In this document: positions 54,174 through 64,000 of the stretch, one piece after another
Numbering within the stretch: the first letter of the stretch is position 1
Layout of the letters: each line of letters opens with the position of its first letter
Source of the DNA: Carettochelys insculpta
Lineage: Eukaryota; Chordata; Testudines; Carettochelyidae
Assembly (NCBI RefSeq): GCF_033958435.1
Contig: NC_134137.1
Location: 238,560,501 to 238,624,500 of the forward strand
DNA: 64,000 nt
Direction: 5' to 3'
Position numbers and translations under genes: made by a program
The notes under the pieces: model-generated
Seen by the model: only the letters and a program-made list of their open reading frames with translations
Database searches by the model: none
What the model was told of the DNA's origin: nothing

Positions 54174-54590
54174 ATGAGGATCCTAGTGACGAATCCACTG
54201 GTTGTCCTTCATGTGGGAACAAATGATACAGATAGATTCTCACTGGAATTTATTAAGTGATACTGTACTGGGCTGGGGAAGATGCTTAAAGAAACTGAGG
54301 ATCAGGTGATCGTTAGTGGGATTCTACCACTTCATACAGAAGCATAGTGAAGGTGGAAACAAGTTTATGATGATCAACAGATGGCTCAGTCAGTGGAGTT
54401 ATAAGGAGGGTGTTAGGATGTTTGACCCCTGGGAGGCTTTCATGGACAGAGGACTGTTCAGATGGGATGGATTCCACTTGAGTAGGGAGGGAAATAGTTT
54501 TCTGGGATAGAGGTTGGCACAACTGCTTAAAAGAGCTTTAAAACCGGAACTTGGAGGAGATGGTTGAAAGATGATCATGTGATGTCCACA
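54174..54590 (+). pseudogene. Old LINE ORF1, second part (GTND and DGFH blocks)
   Basis: Near 54195 a frame reads VVLHVGTND, and near 54465 another reads GLFRWDGFHLSREGNS: SGNH blocks III and V. Stops and frameshifts are frequent. It continues the ORF1 of 52344-52610. Confidence 0.7.
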
Positions 54591-54748
54591 TTGGATTCTA
54601 ACATTGAGTGGAAGGAAAATCAAGTAATAAAGGATGCAGGAGTGGAGAAAGAAACAGTAGTGGGTTGGAGAATGGTCATTTAGAAGAATGATAGTGCCGA
54701 TACCAATAAAGCTAATGGTCAGTAGGCAATTCTGGCAGTAGAATAACT

Positions 54749-56280
54749 ATGCCCAGTTGGGTGATGACTATAGGTGAAGCCATGAAGCAAAAATTAAGAT
54801 GTTTTATCACCACTGCAAGGAACCTGGATAACAAAATGGAGGAATTAAAAACCCTGGTACAGGAAGTGAAACTAGATGTTATGGGGATATCAGAAATATG
54901 GTGGAATGGAAGTCATTACTGGAGTTACAGGTATCGAAGGGTATATACTGTTTAGAAAAGACAGAAATAAAGGCAAAGATGGTGGACTGGATTTATATGT
55001 TAATAATGGAGTGAGGCTGTAAAGAAATTAGAAGTGATGGAATGGATAACACAAAAGTCTATTTCAGTCAAAATCACCTTGCAAAAGAAAGCTACTACAG
55101 GTTGAACATCTCTAGTCTGGCAGGCCCTCATCTAGCAATGTCCATAATCTGGCATGATTTTAGTTAGCCAGACAGTCACTTATCCTGGGTATGGACAAGT
55201 TTCCTGTGGTCCCATTAAGTCTGTTTACAGCCACCAGTCCTGGCTCTCAGTGGTCTGTGCTGTGATTTAGCTGTAATTTACCTCTAAATATCTTCTACAA
55301 CCCCAGTAAGCAGTGGCAATGTTGCTAGACAATATTGACCTCCCATGGTCCGGCAAATTCTTATTTGGCACCAGTCAGGTCCCATGAGTGCCAGACTAGA
55401 GAGGTTCAACTTGTAGGGGTTCCCCTGGGATAGTGTTTGTGGAATTAATTAATTACAAATACTACTAGGAATCCTGTGATTATCAGAGATTTTAATTTTA
55501 CAGATATCACTTCTAGGACAAGTGTTACCAATAATAATAGGGTCCAGATTTTTCCTAGATGTCATAGCTGACAGAATTCTTCACCAAATAATCACTTAAC
55601 TATAAAGAAGTGGTGCTATTTTAGTAGTGAGGATCTCATAGAAGAACAGGTTGTAGAGTACAATCTGGGTTCATGTAATCAAGAGCTAATCCAATTAAAA
55701 TTAAATGGAAGCATAAATAAAATAGATTTTCAGTAGGCTCCTTGATTTCAAAAGGGCAAACTTAAAAAAAATGGGAAGCAGTTAGGGAAGTGGACTAAAC
55801 TGAGGAACTCAAGGATGTGAATGAGATGGAGGCTCGGAATTACTTTGACAAAGTTGCAGAAAGGATCTGAAGCGTACATCCAAAGCAAGGAGAAAAAAAT
55901 TCTAGGGAAGGTTGCAGACCAAGCTGGTTGAGCAAGCATCTCCAGCAGGTGATTCAGAGAAAGCAGAAAGCCTACAAAGAATGGAAGATGGGATGGATCA
56001 GCAAGGAAAGTTATCTCCTGGAACTCAGAAATTGTAGGGATAAAGTGCGAACTTCTAAGCAGAGTTGGACTTTGCAAAGAGAATTAAAATTGGCAGTGGA
56101 AGGTTCAATAGCCATGTAAAAAAGAACAAAAGGAGAAAAGAAGTGGGATTGGGAGGCACTGAAAATGGAGGTGTGGGGGGGAGATCTAGGCATGATATTT
56201 AAACAAATACATTGCCTAAATATTTAATGAGACTAATGAAAATCTTAGAGATAAGAGGTGCATGGCTAAAACGAATAAGT
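54749..56280 (+). pseudogene. Old LINE ORF2 N-terminal half
   Basis: Starts KLRCFITTARNLDNKMEEL and goes on KLDVMGISEIWWNGSHYW, the endonuclease N-terminus with catalytic Asn and Glu. It is interrupted by a Tigger-like element (55098-55413) and continues with IIRDFNF (a GDFN relic) and Lys/Arg-rich linker relics to about 56280. Multiple stops. Confidence 0.65.
55098..55413. mobile_element. Tigger-like element, copy 2 (short, uninterrupted)
   Basis: 316 nt between TA duplications (55096-55097, 55414-55415), with terminal repeats CAGGTTGAACATCTCTAG and, inverted, CAAGTTGAACCTCTCTAG. It provides the undisturbed reference for copy 1 (hAT site) and copy 3 (LTR site). Confidence 0.8.
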
Positions 56281-56370
56281 ATCAGAGGGGTAACCAAGTG
56301 AGTTTGTATCTTCAAAAGCAACAAGAAGACCTGTGGCACCTTATAGACTAACAGATATTTTGGGAAAATT
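56281..56370 (+). repeat. Truncated Penelope-type tail
   Basis: TATCAGAGGGGTAACC, GCAACAAGAAGACCTGTGG and CACCTTATAGACTAACAGATA; cut off before the hammerhead region. Confidence 0.7.
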
Positions 56371-56491
56371 GTTAATGAAATTGGAGAATATGCGGATTAA
56401 TATAAGAATTGAGAAGGATAAGGAACTGGTTAAAGGGAGACTACTGGTATCATACTAAAAGATTACTTATAAGGCTGGAGAGAAGTTACAA

Positions 56492-57871
56492 CAGGTTAAG
56501 TTTCTCTAATCCAGAACTTTCTCATCCAGCAGCATCTGTAATCTGGCATGATTTTAGATACCAAGTGTGCCTTCACTTCATCCAAGTCTTTAGCTGCAAG
56601 GACGCACAGTCCCTTCGCAGTGGGCAGCCAGGGAGGCTGATGGGTGCCCCAAGGGTTATACTGAGATCCTCCTTCACCCGAGTCTTTGACTGTAGGACAG
56701 ACAGTCCCTTCACAGCGGGCAGCCAGGGAGGCTGACGGGTGCCCCAAGAGTCTGCCCTGTGCAGGCGCCATGACTCAGTGCTCAGCTCTCAGTACACCTC
56801 ACCAGTGACCACGCTAATACAACCGAGGCCGGCTGGAGTTCTTTGTTTGTATTCAGTTTAGCACAGTAGCAGGAGGAGTCAGGCTGAAAACTTAAACAGT
56901 TGCTATTTGTTAGGTAAGAAAACTTAACTCTTATGGTTACAAGGCTATTGCTTCACTTCTTTGGTTACAAGCAGCTAGCATATAACAAAGTAATTTAGTT
57001 CATAGATCGATTATTATTAAATGCGTGCAAAAGAAAACACATAGCAAGTATAATTCTCATCCCTGCATTACCCGACTTTGGCGTGGCCAGCATCTGTCAC
57101 TCAATCCCTCGGGAAGAAGCACTATGAGGAGGGCGTCCCCTGGGACCTCAAGAGGCAAAGACCTTCCTGACTGGCAGGTATAGGTAATTGGACCTCAAAA
57201 TAGGGTGGGCTGCCGGACCCTTCTTTGTGCCCCTTGGGTCACGTACACTCTTCCTTATCTTTAAAGATGCCAATTGTGTTAGATCGTCTTGTGATGCTAG
57301 TTCTCACAGAGGAGTTACAGAGACTTAATTTACACCTGTGAGGCGGAGATAATTTTGGCATTCTTTTCTTATGGGCGTGAGATTCCTCTCCTGGGATGAT
57401 GTGTAGGTCTATCCATCGCTCGTACTAGCCAAGGGCAGCCTCAGGCCCCAGTCGTCTGCTAGCCCCTTTGTCTTTTGTTGTCTGGTTTCTGTCTGTCATT
57501 CAGGGTCATGATGAGGCAGCACATCTGTGCCCCCTGAAGCATCAAAGACTGTTCTCTCTCTCTCTTGCGATCCAAGAGGGAGGAGGGGAGGGGGTTTCTG
57601 TCTGGCTACAGTTAGCCAGACAATCACTCATAATGGGTGTGGCCAAGTTTCCCGTGGTCCCATAAAGTTTGTTTACAGTCACCAGCCCTGTCTCTTAGTG
57701 TTCTGAGCTGTTATTTAGCTGTAATTTACCCCTAGATGTCTTCTAAGAGCCCACTAAACAGTGGAAGAGTCGGTAATGTGCTAGGCAATATTGACCTCCT
57801 GTGGTCTGGCAAATTCTGTCATTCAGCACTGGTCAGGTACTGAGGGTGCCAGACAAAAGAGGTTCAACCTG
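56492..57871. mobile_element. Tigger-like element, copy 3, split by a solo LTR
   Basis: Outer parts 56492-56557 and 57611-57871 match the family; the end AGGTTCAACCTG fits the terminal repeat. The flanking TA is not clear. The central 1.05 kb is an antisense LTR. Confidence 0.7.
56558..57610 (-). repeat. Antisense solo LTR of the 8.7-15.3 kb ERV family
   Basis: Its complement starts TGTAGCCAGACAGA and includes GCCTGACTCCTCCTG..., two tandem units with CAGCCTCCCTGGCTGCC and the end TTGGTATCT. All are found in the LTR at 14116-15335. It sits in the phrase TTTTAG/GTTAGCC, which is uninterrupted (TTTTAGTTAGCC) at about 55157, suggesting a short TTAG-type duplication. Confidence 0.75.
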
Positions 57872-57879
57872 TGGTGGAG

Positions 57880-58520
57880 TTCTTCAGAGATTGGTTTTGG
57901 GACCAATCATATTTAGAAAGATCTTATTTAAGCTACTAGGAAGCTCTGAGGAATGGAAAACCTACCTTATGGGGGGAGACACAAAGAGCTTGACTTGTTT
58001 AGCCTAACCAAAGGAAGACTGAGGGCAGACATGATTAGTCTCTGTAAACGTAACAGAAGGATAAACACCAGAGAGGAAGAGGAGCTATTTAAGTGGCAAT
58101 GTGGAAACAAGAATATGTGGATAAAAACTAGCCAATTAAAGGCTTAGGCTTGAATTTAGAAGAAAGATTCTAGCCATCAGATATATTAAGTTTTGTAGCA
58201 GTCTCCCAAGGCATACAGAGAAGACAAACAAACATAACTGGCTTCAAGACTGAGCTTGTTAAGTTTATGGAGGAGATGGTCTGGCAGGATTGCCTGTGAT
58301 GACATGTAGCTGATCTGCAACTGTGAGTAGCAAATCTCCCCAGTGGCTAACAATGGGATGTAGATAGGGAAGGGTCTGAGATAACACAGAGGATTCTTTC
58401 CCAGGTGTCTGGCTGGTGGATCTTGCCCACTTACTCAGGGTCTAATTGATTGCCATGCTTGGGGTCAGGAAGGTCTTTTCCCCAGAGTTGGATTGGTAGA
58501 GACCCTGTTGTTTCCCTGCT
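57880..58520 (+). pseudogene. 3' part of an old CR1/L2-type LINE
   Basis: A frame near 57960-58140 reads HKELDLFSLTKGRLRADM and REEEELFKWQC, the C-terminal domain of such LINEs. 3' UTR-like sequence follows (GGTGTCTGGCTGGTGGATC, TTTTCCCCAGAG). It may be the far end of the LINE that starts at 52344. Confidence 0.6.
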
Positions 58521-60340
58521 TTCGGTGCAGCATGGGGCACAAATCACTTGTAGGGTAAACTAGTGTCAATAGTAAATTCTTTGTAGTCTTTAAACAACGA
58601 TTTAAGAAATTCAATAATTCAGCCAGAGGTAATGTGTCTATTGTAGAAGTGGTGCAGTGAGGTTCTGTGGCCTGCAACGTGCAGGAAATCAGACTGGTTG
58701 ATCAAGAGGGTCCCGTCTGACTTTATAATCTAATCCTAAAATCTGAGATTCCTGGGCCCTCAGAACATTTCTCACCTGGGCATAGTGCCCCCCATTTCCC
58801 TAAGCCCCCATAGACCTCCCCATACCTGGACCCCTGTCCTGCATCCCCTTTGCCATTAATTTCTGACTCCACTTCACTTTGACTCTTACGCTGTGCTCTT
58901 TATGCCCCAGTCCCTACAATCTGCCACCTTCACTCCAATCTCTCCATAACACCATCTTCACATCAACCCCTGCACTTTCCTCCCTTCTGCACCCAGCCCT
59001 GTGCTCCCAATGTGCCTACCAGATTGCATCCTTAACCAGTACCACCCAACCCCTTATGCCCAGCAACACCCATGTCCGGTGGTTCCTCACCCAGAGATCT
59101 TTACCACAGATCCCCATGTCCAGTGCCGTCCCACCTTAGACCTCCTCCTCCCCAGCACTCCTCTCACAGCCCCCTACAACTGCCCAGAACCCCATATTCC
59201 TGGGGGCATTAAGCATCAAAAATTACGTATTGTGTGCAGAATATTTTACTATTTGGTAAATGTTATTGTCCAAATGTAAAGGTGGAGGCTCTGGCCTGGC
59301 AGCGAGAAACACAGGATAGTGGCTGCAGGAACGTGGGAAATCACAGTGCAGCTTTCCCTCCCCACCCAACTCCCTGCTGAGGGAGGGATTCAGCAGTGAG
59401 CTACCTCTACGTGCATGGCAAAGACCATAGGGAAGCATTTTACATGCTGGTTGTGATGTCAGCCATGACCCCAAATCCATCTGAATGACCAACAAGAAAT
59501 AGCTGAGTGTCCTGCCCTCCTCCAGGCCACTGCCTCCCATAGCTCTGGGTCATCATCTCCCAAATAGTCTTTGTATTTCCCTCTTAGCCTGAAAAGTAAA
59601 GAGGTTCATGGAATGTGGGGCTCCTTGTTTATTTGGTTGGTTGGTTGGTTGGTTGGGTTTCTTTTCTGTCCTGATTTATATACCTGGTTGCCATAGGTAG
59701 CTCAGTGTGATTTTACTGGGTATAACTCAGCATGCAGTTTCAACCATGCTTCAACAATAGGGCTGGAGCCATAAGCCAGCCATGCCTCATTTGAACAGTG
59801 GCTCTTACTTTGGGTGATTTAAGGTAGTTTTTAGAGGTCTTTCACAGGGGCTAGGAAGAATGTGCTGCGATTTTGAAAGGGCCTTTAAAATCCCATTCAT
59901 TTCTATGCTGTTTAGAACTTGCACTCATTCAAAATGCTACCAGCTGGAGAGAGTCCTGGATACATTTGGATCCACAAGAAAAACCTTTGTCTCTTTTCTC
60001 TGTTTTTTTTTAAAACAAGTCCATCTTCCTGACCAGATAACAAGTCCCTCCCTCCCTTGCATTGCGCAGCCCTATCTGTGTTTTTTCTGCTCCAGGTATC
60101 CCCCCCACTGCCCTCATCCTGCGTCCCCATTTGTTTTAGTACCAGTTCCCTGATGACACAGTCATATTGTCTCTGACAATCAGGTTTGTGGGCATTACCC
60201 AGAACGAAACCATATGTTTTGTAGCAGTTATATATCAAAATCTCATAATTTCCTGTACAGTGTTATGCTTATTTCAACAAGAAAATACTCTTCAGCAGAT
60301 TCTGAGTTTTCAAATGATACCTCACAAGGCATAGTTTGTG
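58521..60340. other. No gene seen
   Basis: Contains a C-rich stretch (58740-59210) with chance ORFs and a (GGTT)n run at 59632-59655. No family recognised. Confidence 0.45.
59632..59655. repeat. (GGTT)n microsatellite
   Basis: At least five GGTT units in a row. Confidence 0.85.
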
Positions 60341-63300
60341 CAAAATATATCATAACCCCATATAAGCAGAGAGTATGTGGGGCAGGGTGTGACAGTCACA
60401 CTGAGGAAATGCTCCATTTTGAAAATGATGAAAAGTTCTCGTCTAGACTAGCAGAACTACTTCTATTAATTAGGAATGCTCAGCTTAGTAAAGGTTGGTG
60501 GAAAAAAGGCTCTCATATGAAAATTACTGGAGTTCTGAATATTTCTGCAGTTATTCAACCTCTTTCTAACATCCCTGTTGTGATGCTGACAAACTAGCTC
60601 AGCCAGATCCATAGGCAAAATCATGTGGCACAGGATTCACATGCCACAAATGAACTGGGCTTAAAGATTAAAATCCAATGCTGTTAAAATTTTAAATTTG
60701 ATATTGAAAATTTTTAGGGGGTTAAAGATTAGTCACACTGAGTGAACTACAGAAAAACAACGTGGTGTGACATTTGGTTTATCTGGTGACCTTTTCTCAC
60801 AACGTTCCATTTGTCTGGGTGGGCAAGATAGGCTAAGGGACCATCTGTGACTCCTCGGTAAGTGATCTAGGGGTTCACATTTGTTACTGGTTTGGTGAAA
60901 TCTAATTACAGAGCACACTACCAGTTTGGGGCGTCTGCCCTTGCTTTCTGACAGTCTGTGCTGAGACACTCACAGAGATGAGGTGCTAAAGACAGCATTA
61001 TAAGTGATGGTTTAAGAGGACCTGTGGAGCCCAACTAGGCAATATTGTGACACCTAAAGAGGAGAGAGAGAATTCTAGAATAGATCTTGCTGGTTTCTAC
61101 AAAAAAAGGATGGTGGGGCACTAGGAAGAGGAGACTCAGAAGACGGATAAGTGGGAGTTTTCTTTCTATGGGAAAGAAACCACAGAGTGCATGTAGGACA
61201 GAGTGGGTATCCTGGGACTGTCCCTGAAGGGACAGGGCAGGTAGAGGGAAGAAGACGTCTGAAACTGTCCTGAGAGAAGAAGAACTCCAGAGAAGAAGAA
61301 GTAAGGGTCAGTGGCTTGACAGGATGTGGGCCACTGCTGTAAGAGTCCGGGAAGGCAGTAGGTTGTAACAAAGTGAGAAAGAAATTTTCAGAGCCTGGGA
61401 AAGGGGCAAAGAGGTTGTAGAGAGCTGAGCCTGAAAAGGATGGAAGAGTTTTGACTTTGCCCTGGAGGAGCTGTTTCATAAGGATGCATCTGATGCTCCT
61501 GCTTCTCATGTACTAGAAAATCACTGTCTTATCATTTGGAGCCCTGTAAAAACTCACTCCTCTCCATCAGACTTTCAATGGAAATCCACCAAAGCAGCAA
61601 CAACATTTACATGCAATATGAATGTCTCTCACAATTCATCTTCATTTCCTCAGCCTGTGCATAAGGGCCTAGATCTAAATTATGATCCATAAGTCCTAAT
61701 GGACTTTGGTACATGTGGGCTGAGATTCTGAGGTGTAGAGAACCCAGAACACAATACTTACTGAATTCAGCTTTAGTTAGAATGGTTCAGCATCTCTGAA
61801 AATATGCCATATTGTAGTTAATTGCTTAGCTTTGAGGCCGAACTTTTAAAATGTTCGTGTACGTGTCCTGAACTGTTTTGTCTGTACATCTCCTCAGAAT
61901 AGAGACTATGGACTATGTTTCTGCAAGAGATTTTGGTGCCTAAAGAGCAGATATTTCACTAGATGTCTACCTGCATCATTAGGTGCTTGACTACCTCTTA
62001 AAAACCTGGCATTAGTCTTCATAGGTTAATACACAATGTACACCACCAAGCATGTTAAACAAATTACTTGTGAATGCATGTACTACAGAACCATACAGAA
62101 CTTAAATTTCAATAAAGCTAGGGATCACCCAAGCAAGTGTCAGGAAGAAGTCACAAATATAGCTTAGGCTAAAATGAGTTTAATGAAACTGGAATTTGTG
62201 AAATACGAGCATTAGCATCTGCCATTCTATTCATGCTGTTAGTTTATGTAAAATAAAAAGGATCTCACATACCTGGCATACAGCAGAAAAGCAGGAGATC
62301 TGTTTTGTTGCTGCTGTGTACCACTGCTAGTTTACATACTTCCCCACACTTCCTGTCCTTCTCTTCTGCTCCCACCCAATAAATACGGAACTCCCTGCAT
62401 TTGTTGACTTGGTTTCATGGTTTCTTTGCATAGAGAAAACAGAGGGAAGAAAACCCAACGTCTCCTTAATTAAGTTTATGTTGAAATATCGCCTTTTAGC
62501 TAGGACTCAAATTGTATGGGAAAAGTTGGGAGAAGAGATGTCAGCTCTTGCACAAATTATAAATACATAGCAGATCTTCCAAGCAGATGAGAAAATATTC
62601 AGAGAACCCAGCATGGCTGGTGTAAACAAAACTAAAGAGAGATACTACCCACCAGAATAAATCTGTTCCAAATGCATAAGGCGCAAAACCTACATTTTCA
62701 GTTTTTGGTCTTTAGTTCATGGACTGGTGTCCTGTCTATATTTAAAACCTGCATAGCTGTAGCTTCAAACAAGTTGATCTTATTGGTTAAGATGCACTCT
62801 TTTTGTACGTTCACTCTGTAGTGCTTTCATTGGGGCAGCCCTGTTACTTTAGAAAAAACATGTTCACACCACAGGGTGCAGTCTATGTAGATCTCCCAGG
62901 ATGCCTTCCACTGCTTCCAGGCTTACTGCATTTGGGACAATTTTCTTAACAGGTAATGGGATACCTCTCAGATGAACAAGGGAGCTGTAAGAACAGGGGT
63001 CAAATTTGCCTGGTTCCTTTTGTTTAATCCCACTTGTGCCCCGTCCCGCTTTGAATACTTTCATCATGGACATGCCACACACAAACACTGAGCTCCAGTT
63101 CATTAGTAACTGGGAAAACTAGATGCTGTCCGAGTGGAGAGATCTCATTAACTCCAGCAGGAGCCTTATAGGTGTTGGAAGCGTTTGGATGCTTGCCTGC
63201 CTAGGCTGCTACTGGTGAGTGTGGAACCAGCTGGGTGTTGGGGAACAAGGAGTTTTGTGTTGGAAGTGTGCAACCCCTGCTATGTCGTGTGACAGAAGGG

Positions 63301-63700
63301 TACAGTACAGTAGGCCATTGAAGCTTTTCAGCAGTTAGGGTACCCCAGCTGGTCTGTAGCCTTTGATGGGATCCATGTTCCTAACCTCCATCTCCTGTCC
63401 TCACAGCCAGCCTTGAGGTTATCAACCAGAAGGACCACTCCTTTACAATTAAGTTATTCAGAGCTCAAACAGTGTGTGGGTCAGCCCTATAAAAGCTAAC
63501 CAAACCTCCCTAAATGGTCTGATCTGTGCTGCGGGGTTTGCCCTAGATTATCTTATTTTCTGAGACACTGGGGCTTGCAGCATTATCTGAACAGCCCATA
63601 TGCCACATTTGCTGGAGGTTCTATGAACTGAGAATGCTAATGGGGAGCAGAAAACCTGTGCAGGTCTGTGCACTCTACACCCACACACTGAAGTTGCCAT
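60341..63700 (-). repeat. Third copy of the gene A upstream region, without coding exons
   Basis: Direct repeat of about 32.7-37.3 kb: 60410-60600 against 32715-32890, 61090-61560 against 33020-33840, 62210-62470 against 34510-34760 and 62870-63490 against 35290-36560. The signal-peptide, middle and last exons of the Ly6 gene were not found to its left. Insertions present in the 33-36 kb copy are absent here. Confidence 0.6.
62273..62345 (-). promoter_or_regulatory. Orphan copy of the Ly6 first exon and promoter
   Basis: On minus the donor GCCAG/GTATGTGAG is conserved (exon end 62273), but the TATA region reads AAGTATGTAAAC instead of AAGTATATAAGC. It may start a transcript without the coding exons, or be dead. 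Confidence 0.5.
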
Positions 63701-64000
63701 GAGTCAGAATGATGGTGAGTAGCATGGATAAAGGAGGTAAAAGATTCATTCACAGTCAGCAGGGGGGAAGACAGAAGTCTTCCTCATGTGGAACCATGAG
63801 AAAAGACAAACAAAGCAGATTGTGTGTAAACATGTGGTGACACCATGTGCTTAATGCACCACTGGCATTAACTTAGATGCTGTAGTGATGACTGTAGCAT
63901 AAAAGCTATACTCAACCAAATATGGTGCCTGCCTGTGCCATGGAAGATATAAAAGTTAAACAGAGACAGTCAATGTAGTGGAACTTCAAAAACTCTCTCC
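63701..64000. other. No recognised feature
   Basis: Sequence at the right edge without ORF, repeat boundary or RNA signal that I can identify. Confidence 0.4.

Noticed and set aside
58879..59279. Overlapping ORFs in C-rich sequence
   Set aside because: Low-complexity composition, no motif or splice support.
60341..62272. A third complete Ly6 gene
   Set aside because: I searched by eye for the signal-peptide, CYHCP and CCGTD exons and found none here.

Overview
The window looks like repeat-rich vertebrate genomic DNA, most likely from a turtle or another sauropsid. The evidence is indirect: a full-length CR1 LINE, older CR1/L2-type LINEs, a gamma-type endogenous retrovirus, Penelope-like debris, a Gmr1-type gypsy element, large PIF/Harbinger transposons and spliced vertebrate-style genes. 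There is no operon structure and no bacterial signal. All calls are from reading sequence by eye; no database search was run.

Layout. 1-900 holds a decayed retroviral integrase remnant. 1434-6098 is a full-length CR1 LINE with two intact ORFs and a duplicated 5' UTR block. 6099-8690 is mixed debris: Penelope-like tails and RT, and a retroviral envelope-like fragment. 8690-15335 is a 5'-truncated ERV (gag trace, protease, RT, RNase H, integrase, env, 3' LTR). 15454-16739 is a Tigger-like element carrying a nested hAT element. 18479-27330 is a Gmr1-like gypsy element (SCAN-like Gag, integrase before RT). It is split inside RT by a 4.8-kb Harbinger element (22353-27118) with a transposase gene and a Myb/SANT-like gene.

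28.6-50.6 kb is the host part. Two paralogous secreted Ly6/three-finger genes lie divergently in a large inverted duplication. Gene A (minus, 28902-34.6 kb) looks intact and has a TATA promoter. Gene B (plus, 43797-45476) has lost two framework cysteines and its promoter exon. A third copy of the promoter region lies at 60.4-63.7 kb without coding exons. Transposons inserted after the duplication, so the paralogous arm shows the empty site. This is clear for a second 4.7-kb Harbinger element (45626-50366) and for a solo LTR (42352-43108). Two 0.7-kb Harbinger deletion derivatives (29636-30344, 38100-38809) are almost identical to each other.

52.3-58.4 kb is nested LINE debris: an older LINE whose ORF1 is split by a CR1 and whose ORF2 is split by a Tigger-like element, then a second Tigger-like element split by an antisense solo LTR of the 8.7-15.3 kb ERV family.

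Most interesting signals: (1) the Harbinger two-gene system, with the Myb-like gene broken in copy 1 and the transposase tail broken in copy 2, and with dense palindromes near the ends; (2) hammerhead-ribozyme cores in the Penelope-type tails; (3) a SCAN-like Gag and unusual pol order in one gypsy element; (4) the divergent Ly6 pair, one copy decaying.
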